A stretch of 64,000 nt of DNA from positions 2,604,001-2,668,000 of the forward strand of contig JAOVFP010000012.1 in the NCBI GenBank assembly GCA_025738555.1, given 5' to 3'. A program made the translations under genes and the position numbers. The notes below the pieces were generated by a model. It saw only the letters and a list, made by a program, of their open reading frames with translations, did not search any database and was not told the origin of the DNA. Within the stretch, counting starts at the first letter, position 1; every line of letters starts with the position of its first letter. This DNA is from Cyathus striatus (taxonomy: Eukaryota > Basidiomycota > Agaricomycetes > Agaricales > Nidulariaceae). Of the stretch, positions 11,092-23,305 are shown in pieces.

Positions 11092-12850
11092 CCCCATATA
11101 AATCCAAGTGACAAGGACGATATAACCCTAGTTCCTCTGCGAGGAAGTTGTCACTAGTCTCTCTGGTGTGCATGGGCATGGTGTTTTGAAGAGGGGGAAT
11201 GGGAATAGGAGGACTGCGAGCTCTCCGAGTTACTATTGAGAGTCGGGAGGAAGGGGGGAGGAGAGGCTTGTTACGCTCGTGCTGCCTAGTGGGAGGCGTA
11301 GGCCTGTCCTGCGTAGGGAGGACGGCGTATTCCGGGTCTTGGTGGAGCTAAGTTGCAGGCTAGGTGTGGGAGGAGTGTGAACTTCGGTTTCGTCTGTCTT
11401 TTCTGCTTTATGGTGTGGGGTAGATACTGACAGGTGATTCATAGAGTCTTATTGATCTAGCTGGATCGGAGAAGGCTGCTATTGATAAGGAACGAACGAG
11501 CGAGGGAAATTATATTAATTCTAGGTCAGTTCTTGGTCTTGTAGTCGTTTGTAGCGAACTGACGATGTATATTTTGTTAACTCTAGAAACTGTCATTAGG
11601 ACTCTAGATAACAATGCTGCTGGGGGAAGACGTATGTTCTACCTAGCTAACTGTCGCTGTGCTTGCTGATAGACCTACCGCAGAGATTACGTACCCTACT
11701 ACAACTCGAAGCTTACGCGTATTCTGAAACCTTCCTTGTCTGGTAACGCGGGTATGACTACGTATGAGTGTGATCTGTACAATCAACCCTGATCCCTCCG
11801 CTGTTACTGAGAGCACGAGCACACTGCTCTTAGCGCTCGCTAAGAGGGTCAAAGGAGTCCACGTACGTTTTATCTATCTTCGTTTTCTGGGTAACAGTTT
11901 CTGACGTCAAACCTTTAGCTCAACGCGCAGAAGAAAGAGGTCATCGATACAGACGCGCGCTAAATGAGCGGTATAGGATGGAGATAAAGGATCTCAAGCG
12001 TAGGTTTATGGAGCGTGAAGCTGATGCTCCTGTTCGTAATCGCTGCTTTTCGGCTCATGACGTACGTCTTCCCTTAGTTCCTCCATACCGTTATCGACTT
12101 CTGCTGATAAGAGACACCGTAGCAAATCGACGAAACGAAGGCAATGGGCAATCTCAATCCGCGCATTAAGCAGCTCCCGAAGCTCATTCTGAGAGAATCT
12201 GCGTGAACCGTTGCAGAAGATCAAGAAGTATCTTGAGTGGGGGTATGGGGAAATGTTTGATGAAGACGCTACGAAGAGGGAAAAGGAGTGTTGGGCGGAG
12301 GAGGTTGCTAAGTAGTTTCAGAAGAAGGCTTGTCTGTTGCTTCTCGCTATCGCATGTTGCTAAATGATTTTTATATAGGCGAGGAAGCAGCTGGAGGACG
12401 CTCACCTGCATCCAAGCTTCAACCACCGATGCCAATCCCTGGAGGAGAGGCTATCGCTTTCTCTGAGAGACAGTAAATGAGACAACGTCACTTCCTGTCC
12501 TCGACGTCCATTTCTAGGTCCAGCAAACTGCGAATACGAGCAAAGTGCTAGAAGAGAAAGAACACGATATCATTCCTACATCCTCTCCCGTGCTTCCGAC
12601 TGCTTCTATGCCTATGGAATGCTTCCACGTGTGACTTGTGTTCTCGCCGTTCCCTGTTCGGCCTAGTCTGCCGGACCACGCACCGAAATGGTTTGATGGG
12701 GAAACAATTTTTGATTCTTTCTTGAAGGTGGAGAATGCGATTTTGAAGTAATTCTAGTATGTTTGTATGTAGTCGCTGATATTTAGGACCCCAAGGCCTT
12801 ATACATTAATACATCGCTACTCTCTGTTGCAGCATATTCTTCCAAGATGT
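11092..12850 (+). pseudogene. Kinesin motor/coiled-coil fragment, copy A
   Basis: This matches 40348-43110 of the larger kinesin copy, starting within the motor domain (ISGNDITLVPFREEV-like region) and running through switch II, the PYRNSKL neighbourhood, the neck, the coiled coil and the 3' flank. Intron positions and some intron sequence are kept (for example GACGTATGTTCTACC near 11630 and TCCACGTACGTTTTATC near 11860). It is therefore a genomic copy rather than a retrocopy. Numerous stops and frameshifts are present, and about 40% of the motor, including the P-loop, is absent. Its start point is the same as in block C, which shows the truncation happened before A and C separated. Confidence 0.75.
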
Positions 12851-13097
12851 GGGTGAAACAGTTATCATAATCTTTCCAGATTGTTCTACCGGTGCTTTTC
12901 AAAATGTCTGCAATCTCCTCACGATAGCGCCGGGGCACATACAACTCCCATATCAATAGGGGAAATCAAACTTGGCTCTTTTGTTGTGCCAAGCAGTTTT
13001 TTTTGTCGTGTGGGAACTTCGTTTTGTTTCGACCGAGGTTTGATACCCCCACATCGTATCGAAACAAGTGGCTGATGGGCCAGAAGTTGAAACTGGG
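12851..13097. other. Unassigned stretch left of the hAT element
   Basis: This lies between the end of the kinesin-derived 3' flank and the target duplication of the hAT element. I see no conserved gene, repeat or RNA signal in it. Confidence 0.4.
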
Positions 13098-13379
13098 ATC
13101 GGATGTAGTGCTCCGCGAAATAGGTCTCACAGTCTGGTTCGCACGTGCAGGTTAGGGTGGGTCTAGTAGGGGTCTAATTCGCTGTGCGAAATAGTGCTAA
13201 TTAGCAGGGGTCCGGGGGGCGCGCCCCCCGGGAGAAAATTTGCTAATTAGCAATGCGAATTAGCAAATTCAGGCTATTTCGCATGCTGATTAGCAATATA
13301 TATGCAGCAGGTAGCACTACACAATCCCAGTACGTTTCTACTGCTACGTTACCCATACCCACCCAACTTGATTCCTCAG

Positions 13380-16300
13380 CTATGTCATCAACCAGTCAGC
13401 TTCCGCTGGGACAGTTTGGTTTGCGAGAGAGGTGTCCGAAACGACAGCAGCATCAATGCTGATCAGATTGGAAGGCTCCCCATTGGAGGTCTCGTTATCC
13501 AGGATATCGCTATAGTGGGAGAGGTTGAAACGAGTGGCCAGAGTAAAGGTAATGCCATCTTGTGCCGTCACTTCATTTGGAAGCCCTTCATCCAACCATT
13601 TCAGAATATTGCTTGCTGGATCCTGAGGGCGAGTTTCACACTCTTGTGTTTCATTTCCATCCCCTTCGTGATTGTCTGCCTCTTCTACGTCGACGTTCGC
13701 CTTTTCGATTGTTGCACGAATATCGTGCCATTTAACGGTTAGGGGTTTAGGCTTTGGTTTCTCCTATGCAATAAATAAGTTTGCATTATGAGAAATTATG
13801 ATAACGGTATGTATACCTTTTCACTCGTCATTTGATTGTACTGGCGTATGATTAGGTGGTCAGCAACGGTGCTGATTTTCTGGCTTTTACGTTTCGGCCC
13901 ATTCAGCCAAGATACCACCGACATAGCTCTCTCGTCAACCATGGACACTGGAACAATGGAAAAAATCTTTATAGCGATGGCCTATTATAATGTACGTGAA
14001 TTGAGTGACTTTGAATGATATTTAAAACCCTTACTGCGAGAACATCTGCATGTTCCTCATTTGACAGGCGTTCCCAGAATTCACGAAGCGACTCGTTTAC
14101 TTTCTGCGAACAGTTGAATGGCTCGGCACGTTTGCAGTAGCGGTTAAATTGTGCCCTCAGCGCCGCAAGTGCTTCCATAGGTGTGCGCTCAGCAAGACGG
14201 GGGTTTACCCCCCTCATCACATCCTTTGCCTGATCTACCGTACGCCCATTCCCCTCGTAAACTGCTCCAAACTCATTCTTCAGCAACACTTGCAGTGAAA
14301 GTAGGATTTCTTTTTCGGCTTCTGGCTTAGAAATTACGGATGGGGAGCTCCCGGTGCGAATATTGGGTGTGGGTATGGCCAGTGGATTGGGATTAGCAAG
14401 AATGGGCGCAAGCCGGTTTGCTTTATGGCACTACAGTTAGTGATATATAAATCATGCAGTTCCACTGATACGTACAAGGGTCCAACACAAACGCTGCCAA
14501 GTAAACATTTCCGGCATTCTCACTTTCAATAAGCTGTGAAAACCTAAAGTTCGCAATTTGACGAACTTCATTCTTAACACTCTGTGTGTACTTTGGTGAC
14601 TTCAGTCCATCGTCTTTCACAATGAGATCTTGCAACTGTGCAACAACAGCAAGCCAAAAAGTATAAACATGAGCTGGATTAGTTTGCACGGCTTCAAGGC
14701 ATTTGATTGCGCGTGCAAACGGTTGAAGAATTGAGTGAAGTTGCTTCAAGTTACGCTGAAATTCATATGTAGCATCGTCATCGTCAAATATGGAATGAAG
14801 TATCTAGTATAAATGTTAGTGTATATCTCGCTATATTAAGCACAATATCGAAATTCAAACCTCATTATCAATTCCTAAAGAATTTGTGCGTACAATTTGT
14901 TTAAATGCGGAAATACCTCTAAGAACTGAGTCTGCAGACCAGTAAATAGTGGCAAATCGGGTTTCACCAATCCGTTGCAGACCTCTGGTAATGCCAAGAT
15001 CGATACAGGCTGATCTATAATGATCATACGTGTAGGTGGACAAGCTCATAAATGCTAGTACATCACGTAGCTGGCGAATAATCTGAAATTTAGTACAAAA
15101 ATCAAATACAGTATTAGCACAATGAATAGACATAAATCATGTACACATACTGGTCCAAAGGCTTTAATATTACAGATATCTTTGCATGCATTATGCAAAT
15201 TATGACATGCATCAGCAAAGTTAATCATGCGAGGATTCCATTGAACAATTACACGACGTGCTTTGCGTGTATTGCCTGCATCGTCAGAGCAAATTCCAGA
15301 CCAGCATTCCTTGCCAATATGATTAATCCACTTCTGCATAGTCTCGACAACATAATTTGCACTTTGACTTAAACGTGATGCATCGTCTAGATCTAAACAG
15401 AAGCACTGTCCATTCGGTGTATTTGCATGAACTGAATAAAACTTCCTCTTTGACATATCACCACCATCAAAGGTTAACGTGAGATCATGAAATGATGATA
15501 GATGTTTATGTATCAGCCTTCGGATGGAGGCAGCATACTGTGGGACCAGCATGGTCTCAAAAGTCGATGCTGAAGGCAAAATGTAATTATTGTTGAGAAT
15601 GGCAACAAAATTTTTGAATTCGTCCTTTCTGAGGTTATACGGAGGGATTCCACAGCAAACAATCATTTCAACAAGAGCCATATCTGCTTTCTTCTTAAGA
15701 TTTTTTCGGCCCTCTGCTTGGAAGATAGTAAGCTCAGGCTCCTCTTTGCGCATAGAACCTTTAGATGGCTTCAGGATGAGTTTCGACGAACTAAACTCTT
15801 CTGTTTCAGCACTGGATATATTTTTGGATCACTTCAGTGGTTGTGGGAAACTACTCGCAAGTGACTCGGATCGCCCTCGTTTCTCTCGTGTCATTGAGCC
15901 CTTCCATTTATGCTCCAGTTTAACAGCCAACTCTGTGTTCGTCTCACCAAGTGCAACCAAAGCAGCATCATTAAAGCCATAGTAATCCCATTGCGCCAGG
16001 TATCCACACTTGCTTATGTGGTTCAGCCAACGACCACGATCCCTGGGTAATGCCATTACTGTCTGGAAACCTGCGCTGGCAAGACAGCGCACCACTGTCT
16101 CATTGGGCTTATCAACTGGGTGGCAGAGTCGAGTGGCAAGTGGTAGCAGGTGATGCATCTTGCGGCCACCTTTACGTGTGTCTACTTCTTCATCCGTATC
16201 AACATAGTGGTTGTCGATTTCTGAAACAAGATGCTTGGTGTCATTCTTGGCAACAGTCGGTTTGGATTTCTTCTTTCCCTTCCCAGTCTTCAATGTTGGA

Positions 16301-16798
16301 TTTGGTGCTAACAGAGTTTGCTTCCCTACACTGGTGGTGACAGTGTTAATACTGTTTCTCGTAGCCACTGGTTTATCAGAAACCTTAGGGAGCTTGCCAA
16401 ATCGTAAGAGTCTATCACATAACACTTGAATTCGTACATACCGTCACTCCTTTAGACTTTAGAACCGCTACCACAGAGTTAATGCCATCTTCTAACCATT
16501 TCCTTAAGATCATATCATTCGGAAACTTCGAGATGTAGAGCTCCAACACATCTGCAAATGCTTCCATTGCGGGACCACGGTGCTTGATAAAGAATATCCC
16601 ATCATTATTGCGAAGCAAGTAATCTTTGAATGCTATTTCTAGCTCGCGGTTAACAGCTGCTTCTTCGCCAACATCTTTAGCCCATTCAGCATCAATACTG
16701 AAGTTCAATAACTTGCTAATGCTACACTCCACATTGGGAAGCGGGAGTGAAGGGGGAAGGGCCTGAAGATACGTTCTAAGTGTGCATACAGTGTGCAT
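13380..16798 (-). CDS. hAT transposase (BED-like, DUF659-like, hATC), multi-exon
   Basis: This enzyme would excise and reinsert the surrounding element. Coding segments in order are: 16479-16798; 15755-16370, with a region resembling a BED finger (GRWLNHISKC); 15160-15753 with the DUF659-like core LTLTFDGGDMSKRKFYSVHA and SDDAGNTRKARRVI; 14855-15050 and 14423-14749 in the helical middle; 13969-14289; the hATC dimerisation segment SMVDERAMSVVSWLNGP at about 13840-13990; and a C-terminal exon at 13380-13760. A clear intron (GTATGT donor after GVT) lies near 16390-16440. The ATG at 16798 follows an in-frame stop a few codons upstream. Exon borders are approximate. I see no unavoidable stop inside the identified domains, so the gene may be active. 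Catalytic DDE residues were not mapped. Confidence 0.8.
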
Positions 16799-17935
16799 AG
16801 CGGGATTTTTCGAGCTTCAACAAAGATGGGATCGTGAACAATTGAAGAGGCGTAGACTCGGTTGGGTGTACCTAAACAAAGATAAAATGCGAGTACGTCA
16901 AGACCTCCGTCTGACGTGGGTGTTCTAAGGTGAGAAAGAGGGAATGAGAACGACGAAACGAGAGCTATGCAACGTTACGAGAGAAAGAGAACTTCAATAC
17001 GAAGTTCTGGTGTGAAAAACGAGACAATGAAGTGTGGAAATCGATGAAATCAACGGTGAGAGTGTTGAGACGATGTGTTAGACTTAGAGTTCGGTTTCGA
17101 GATGGTGTAAAAGTTGATTATTGGAGCTATAGAAATACAGCAGATTATATACAGACAAAGATGGCTATACCTAAAATGTGTAAGTTACTTTCAGGACACT
17201 GGTAGACAACGATCTTGGATTAAAGAATAGAAATAAAATAATGAAACCTAGCTGAAACACAACAAATAAATTGGAAGTTGTTCAGGGAGTCCGTTATAAG
17301 GGATAGCGTTGAGTTTGAGTAGTGTTTCCGATGTTTTGGGCCAGGGTTTGTACTGCGAGCGGTGGCGGCGAGGTCTTGTTGAGTCGAGACGAACCCTGGA
17401 CTGGGTATAATGTCTGAGCGGTGCACGAAGATGTACTTTTTGAGGAAAGTGAAGAACAGGGCGAGCGGGGAGGTGAGGATAGGTTGAGACGAGTGAGACG
17501 CGTATGGACGCGTCATTCCAGCGTGATGCGTGATTACATAATCATATTTTGGAACGTCTTCAAATGTACAAGATATCGTGTTTCGCATCGTAGGCATTTT
17601 GCCTGCTCTACACAATGCTCATTTATTCCGACAATGTACGCATAGGCCAACAATATTCACACAGGATTCTTGGCATTGGAACGGCTCAGAAGCACGCAAT
17701 ATGTGTGCCAAACGTGCCACCATGTTGAATGCCCGCGGCGTGCTGTCAACAGGTTGGACCTGGACCACACTGCTATAATCACATGTTTGTTTATCCAATG
17801 CTGATGACTATCCTATTAGCAGTACTCAATGGTAGAATAGGCTATGTATTTCGAATATGATAATATAAAGAGTTTTGCTGTTGTAAAGCTATTTAGCACT
17901 AATTCACATATAATTTTTAACTGCCCCCCAGGTAG
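16799..17935. other. 5' interior of the hAT element, no firm gene
   Basis: This region lies between the transposase start and the right subterminal repeats. An open stretch at 17220-17615 (minus) encodes 131 residues with no family I recognise. It could be a second element-borne gene or non-coding leader. The transposase promoter should lie near 16800-17000, but I see no convincing TATA box. Confidence 0.35.
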
Positions 17936-18017
17936 CTGCTAATTAGCTAGCTAATTAGCCATGCGAATTAGGTTGTGCGAGTTTCGCAAAGCTATTTCCC
18001 GGAGCACTAATCGGATG

Positions 18018-18825
18018 CGTTTCCAACTTTCCGTTTGTTTGGTTCTAGTTGTAATTGTAAACAATCGACTAAGTAAGTAAGAAGATAAGATAAGAAACCG
18101 TCCAGCTTGGTTACGTTGGCTTCGAAAATTGTTTTGCTTCATCTACCGTCGGACATAAGTCGCAACAGGCCAAAGTACGAACAGGTTGGGAAATTTGAAT
18201 TCTGAATTCTGACGATTATGATACCAAACTTAGCGCATTGGCACATTTAAACATCCATTGAATGCAATTTAAATGACTTCAATCTGCCAGTGTCGGACCT
18301 CTTCAAGTTTACGTTTTGGTCCTTTCTGCATCGTCATAACATCAAATTGTCAAATTTGTACAGGATTCCACCATATATTACTAGTTGATAAAGAGAAAGC
18401 GGATGTCATACATTTCAACGCCCTGAAGTCACCGTCTTCACGCCTACGTAAGAACAACTCAGCGTTATCTGACAAGCCTGTCTCATTTCCAACAGCTCCT
18501 CATAATCTCCCCCCTTCAAAACTCATGAACATCATAAAACTTCCCATCAGGAATTTCGAGCACATGATCCTTCCCCTCTTTCGCTGTGAACCCCACAACA
18601 TCGGGTAGAACATGGTCAGAATTGTCTGAGCTGATATGTCCATCTAAGGAAAGCTTATGGTAGTTCAAGCCCCAGTTTGCGGACTACCACTGGTTAATGA
18701 CGCTCGGTATGCACGAAGTACTTTAAATTCACCCGTAATGAAGAAAAGAACACACTTACAAGATGATTCAGTAATAGCGCCATACTAGACGCAATGGATC
18801 GTGCAGCTTCGTACGAGCAGCCTAT
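18018..18825. other. Unassigned stretch right of the hAT element
   Basis: This stretch includes an open frame at 18273-18608 (plus, 111 residues) that resembles nothing I know and lies in ordinary-composition DNA. It may be chance. No repeats or RNA genes are evident. Confidence 0.3.
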
Positions 18826-19023
18826 CTACATCGATGTTGTTAGCATACCGAAGTATTTGACCGACCACCCGTACATCGAGTCGACGGGCCATATGCAAGA
18901 GTGTCCTTCTGCAATATTGGAGCAGCAAACGAACAAGCCTTCGTATCCATGGGAGCTGAATATGTAGATGTCTGCTGCGAGTGCGATTGAAGCGAAGAGT
19001 GCAGTGAGGAGGACGAGGTGCAC
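18826..19023 (-). CDS. Small secreted cysteine-containing protein, 65 residues
   Basis: The N-terminus MHLVLLTALFASIALAAD is a typical signal peptide. The mature part has FVCCSNIAEGHSCIWP and YGWSVKYFGM. It is clearly related to the product at 25483-25776 (CCYGIAERTCCYWP, then YGWSVRCSNM), so these are two members of one family. Compared with that paralogue it has fewer cysteines and ends earlier, possibly because a 3' exon is missing or unrecognised. It would be exported. Small secreted proteins of this size are common in plant-associated fungi, but no function can be assigned. Confidence 0.6.
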   Translation of the reverse strand: MHLVLLTALFASIALAADIYIFSSHGYEGLFVCCSNIAEGHSCIWPVDSMYGWSVKYFGMLTTSM

Positions 19024-19980
19024 TGTTGTAAGGTGATATTTTCTGATCTTTGATAAATCTGGTGTCTTAAATCCTTTTTTTCTCTCTCTCTCTAGCTGCG
19101 TCAGCTCTTGAAAACTTTTTTATTCAAGTGGGATATCCTTTTGGCTAAGTAAGACATGTCCGTCGTAGTGATGAATACTGCACAGATTGAATTGAATAAT
19201 CTCTTGACCACAGGATATAATAACACATGATCTGCCACATGCACTACGAGCTCCACTATCCAGCTCAACTTGTTTGTATAGTTTATTTACGAGGACAATC
19301 GCTCAGAGGTATTAGCAATCTCGAAGATACGACGTTCTGAATTAACAGTGTGGGTTCAAATGTATTCATACATACAGGAACTATTTAAGATATTAACATG
19401 AGTATCAGTATCAGTAAAACATACATGTCACAGTAAGTTGGTATAAGTAATTAATATTACAGTAATTAGTAACTAGAGGACCGACTCAGACACTGAATTG
19501 CTTGATATATAAAATTTATTCAATGATGCAATCGAAGTCTATCTGTATAATAGTGAAGCTTAACAGGGCTCTGACTGAGATTCAGAAAGGGTTGCAAAAT
19601 TAAGGCGTGTCTTTTCGACCATGCCGAAATCTGAGCGTTCGCGGTACACGTTTCGAAAATTTAATCTGCTAATCAATCAGCAAATTTAACTTCGTTAGTT
19701 GAAGTTCGATACCATACATGATTATTGCATATGATAACAGTGAGCAATTAGACACATCATTACTTCACATAATGCCATGTCACGTACATGTTGTAAACGC
19801 ATATAACTGGTCCAAAACCATATGTACTGGTATCCTAATTTTGAAAGGTTGCGACTGTGAGAATGGTGTTCATGACGAAAATACACTTTGGATACTCACC
19901 AGAAAAACACATCATATGGCTTTACGAGAAACATTATCAGGTGGCAAATTTGAACCGTCGCCAACAGTAATCCACGAGTG
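19024..19980. other. No confident gene
   Basis: This stretch contains a short CT-rich run (about 19079-19094) and an open frame at 19718-19981 (plus, 87 residues) without recognisable features. Nothing else can be supported. Confidence 0.3.
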
Positions 19981-20047
19981 ACTGAGCCCACCAAGAGGTT
20001 GTTCAACAATTGAAGCAATCTATCACCATCTCTGGAAGAGCAACCCA

Positions 20048-21089
20048 TCAACAAAATATGGATATATGTAATTGTGTATACCGTACTTTAAAATTCCGGC
20101 CTTCGATTTCATTAAAGCGAAGGACAAGGTAATAGACACAATTATATCGGATCCAGCAGCGAAGCCATGAAAAAGGCTTATAGGGACCTACGGAGGCATC
20201 ATTTATAAACGCAAAAATTTCCCAGCTAGTAGAAAACCTTACCTTCTTCTTCTCAAAGTATTGATGTGAAAATGGGTTGACATCGGATGAATCTATAACC
20301 GAAGCATCTTTTAAAGGATGAGGATAAGCTTCCTCCTTGAGATAAATTTCGTACATGCCGACAGCCCTATAATACCTAAGTAATCATTTATTTTGGAATC
20401 ATAAAATCCACATACCAAGCATAGTTACGCCCATCCCCACCTACATTTAGTTAGTGAGTGGAATTAATTTCATACGATTTCCAAAATGATATATCCCACA
20501 ACAATGGTCGGAACAAGCCACTTCTTCGTTACTGCATATACTATATCAAGAAGACGTGACAATATTTCAGTGAATTACTTACAGAGGAAAATACGACTTG
20601 CAAAAAAGCAGTGAACTCTGAGCAACACGTGTCAGCAGAATGTAACGGTACATGTCATAACTTACAGGAAGATTAAGGCTCCGGAAACGCTAAATGTAGC
20701 GATGAATGTACTGAATATCTCGTCAACCGGGAGAGTGGTTTAAAAACAGGAGTATAATACCCATATCACATTTTACGATGAACAATTCCGCACCAGACTA
20801 TCATGAACTGTAATAATATTAATGCACGATGACATGATTGAGAGTGTTCTATATATTTGTTAACCAATGAAAATGTGCAAGATACAACTTACAAAATAAA
20901 TGTCACAAATGATCTTAACCCCATTCTGTCTTTGAAGCTACTGGTGAAGTAGTTCCCGCATTGATGTATGACAACTCCAAGGCACCTATGTAGTACATAA
21001 CCGATAATTATTTCATAGTCCGTCCCTTGAAAAGATGATACAGTCATCAACCACCCAACGTGACACACCACCCTACGTGACAAACCCAA
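20048..21089 (-). pseudogene. Possible multi-exon membrane-protein gene or relic, unidentified
   Basis: Several minus-strand coding-like pieces are joined by plausible introns. One piece at about 20480-20560 contains a hydrophobic segment WLVPTIVVGYIILEI and ends at a GTATGA donor. A short exon near 20423-20450 is followed by a GTATGT...TATAG intron, and then AVGMYEIYLKEEAYPHP runs to about 20250. A further open piece lies at 20889-21089. The VGMY motif recurs in the fragment near 23250. I do not recognise the family. The pieces may belong to one decayed gene. Confidence 0.3.
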
Positions 21090-21683
21090 CTGATTGACTT
21101 CTCCTCATGTCAAATCTATGGCTATCACTACAATTCTTTTTGTATTTTGAGGCCTAGTATCCCAGTAATGAGTTCCAACAGTATTTTTACAGATATATAT
21201 TGAAATAGATATATGACACATGAATTAAGTTGGAGAGTTACCCCAAACATGAGATTTCCAAAAAATACATGGCATGCATTACTCAATAAAGGTACTTAAT
21301 TTAACTGTTTTATAGCATAAGTAGCTATGATTCAATGTAATAAACCTATATAAATGTTATTATGAGTAAAGTTTATCTATGTTCTCTGATATCACTAGAA
21401 ATCTGAAGTGCTCAGTGTTGTGAGACAAGGAGGTTTTGTTTATATTAATGATCCGGACTTCGGCAATCTTTAATTTTGAAGTGTTTTGTAATATACTGTA
21501 TTTAATATTGCCATCAGTAGCTGTCATGCCACATGGTTTTGATCAAAATCCAGTCCCCTCAACTATTTTGCGAATGTTCGTTCCCTACTAAAACACAGCG
21601 TGGTAAAAATTATACAAAGCAATTCTATATGATTATATCTATCCATATGTACAATTTTTATAGTAGAATATGTACTAAATGAT

Positions 21684-21908
21684 GTGGAATCACAGCTTCA
21701 AGTTTTGTTGTCACGTATAATGGTTGATGACTGTAGTCTACTCTGCAGGCTCCACAGCTTTACCAGTAGGGCTGCCAACCCATCAGCAAATCTGCAGGCG
21801 CATTCTCACAACATTATGTGTCTTTTAAAGACCGAGATGCTGGGAATGTCACAAAAGTGTTCAACTTTGCCGTATCATTTAACTCTAGGTCATTTGCGTT
21901 TAATGTAG
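21684..21908 (+). pseudogene. Gene fragment, inverted relative of 22954-23300
   Basis: A plus-strand piece around 21775-21840 (CAGCAAATCTGCAGGCGCAT and following) matches the minus strand near 23100-23170 (GCAAATCTGCATGCGCATTC) in order and spacing. The two are therefore diverged inverted copies of one sequence. In this frame the common part reads SANLQAHSHN. The product is unknown. Confidence 0.35.
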
Positions 21909-22953
21909 TAGTTATCTTTAAATGTCAATTTGGTCTTTTGAATGTTACCCAAATGCATTCCTTTTCCGACATGAAAGACACATGAAAGACACCTTGAAGC
22001 TCACTTAATTTGGTAGTAAATCGAAAATTTTCATATATTTCAATTCTATTCTAATACTATGTATAACTATTATACATAATTTATACATTAATACAGAATA
22101 ATCTAAAAAATTGGAACTGTTAGTAATGTGCAAAAAAAGAGCCAAGTAATAGATTACCTACACTCCTGAACAAATGTACTCCCTCCCAGTACCCTCCACT
22201 GTAGCCTCTACACCACAAAATTGTACATCTGGAACAACAAATTGCATTGATAATGTTCAGAAATGTCAGAAGATGCGTTGGCATTCAGAAATAGTGAAAT
22301 ATAAGCTTAGTACTCACCCAAAACCCAGCTGTGCATCTGCTACTGCACACCAAAACATCACCCTATTGACATCCTACAGTCACTGAGCGCCTCCTAAGGA
22401 GTGTTCGCATAACCTGCTGAGCCTTGCTAACTTGATGAAAAGAGGATTAGTGCAGAGCTTGATGACATAAGCCAACTCACTTCTATCCCGATAGATAATA
22501 GTGTTGGGGCAGCAATGGGGCAGGAGGGCTGAACACTGAGAAGGGGTGGTGGGAGGGAGGACGATGCATCAACGGCGACAGGTTCTTCAATTGAATTTGC
22601 TGATCGGCGGAAAGGCTTGAGACTCGGATCCTAAACTTAACATTTAGTGAAATTGCCCTTGGCCAGTAGAATCTAGCACGGTTGAGGCTGGCTCGGTAAA
22701 CAGGGTCGGGATGCTCGGCATCTATCAGTGATCAACTTGAAACGTTTAACACCAGTTAACGCCCCTGTTCTGGTTTAACGATTTGGCTTGCATCCCCCAT
22801 CCTTCAACTTCTCGTTCTCTCTGTTACCATGCAAGTTACTTTGAGCCTTAATAGTACTTATGCCATATGAGTTGTAGATTGTGCACATTGTATACATGTA
22901 CCATAGCGTACCCAGAGCGGATATGTACTACACATTGATATAGTTAGTAAATG

Positions 22954-23305
22954 TTAGAATGCAATGAAAGACGGGACGCAAATGGAATACTGACCGAATG
23001 CAAATCCATGTTTTGAAGAGGCGAACAACAGAGAGAAAGTTAACGTTGATGACGGAAGTGAAAGATAACTCATAATGCCAACGCAAATGTCACCTAACGT
23101 CACTTTGAAAGACAATGTGCCAAATGTTCTCACGAATGCGCATGCAGATTTGCTGATGCACACACCAAAGATACCACAAGACCTTATCCAAGGATAGAAT
23201 ATGGTCAATCGAAGCTCCAAGGCAATTATAATCAGAAACCCTTACCGTAGTACATCCCAACATTATTTTTCACAGAACTCATTATGCTGTGATCGTCGCT
23301 CGGGA
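22954..23305 (-). pseudogene. Gene fragment with hydrophobic segment, unidentified
   Basis: A possible start at about 23300 reads MSSVKNNVGMYYG and reaches a GTAAGG donor. An acceptor about 60 nt on would give a hydrophobic LVVSLVCASANLHAHS. The open frame at 22954-23220 reads the same DNA in another frame. It shares SANL-AHS with the plus-strand fragment near 21790. It may be a relic of a small multi-exon membrane-protein gene. Confidence 0.3.

Larger units (their letters stand above)
13106..18009 (-). mobile_element. Complete autonomous-type hAT transposon, 4.9 kb
   Basis: The ends read TAGTGCTCCGCGAAATAG and, inverted, TAGTGCTCCGGGAAATAG. An exact 8-bp target duplication ATCGGATG sits at 13098-13105 and 18010-18017. 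Subterminal zones carry repeated GCTAATTAGC palindromes and ATGCGAATTAG motifs (13189-13300 and 17936-17972), likely transposase-binding sites. A GC-rich hairpin (GGGGGGCGCGCCCCCC) lies at about 13212. The interior encodes a BED/DUF659/hATC-type transposase on the minus strand. The clean ends and exact duplication imply fairly recent insertion. Confidence 0.93.

Noticed and set aside
13212..13227. GC-rich hairpin near the hAT left end as a terminator
   Set aside because: Eukaryotic context; it lies in the subterminal repeat zone and is better explained as part of the transposon end.
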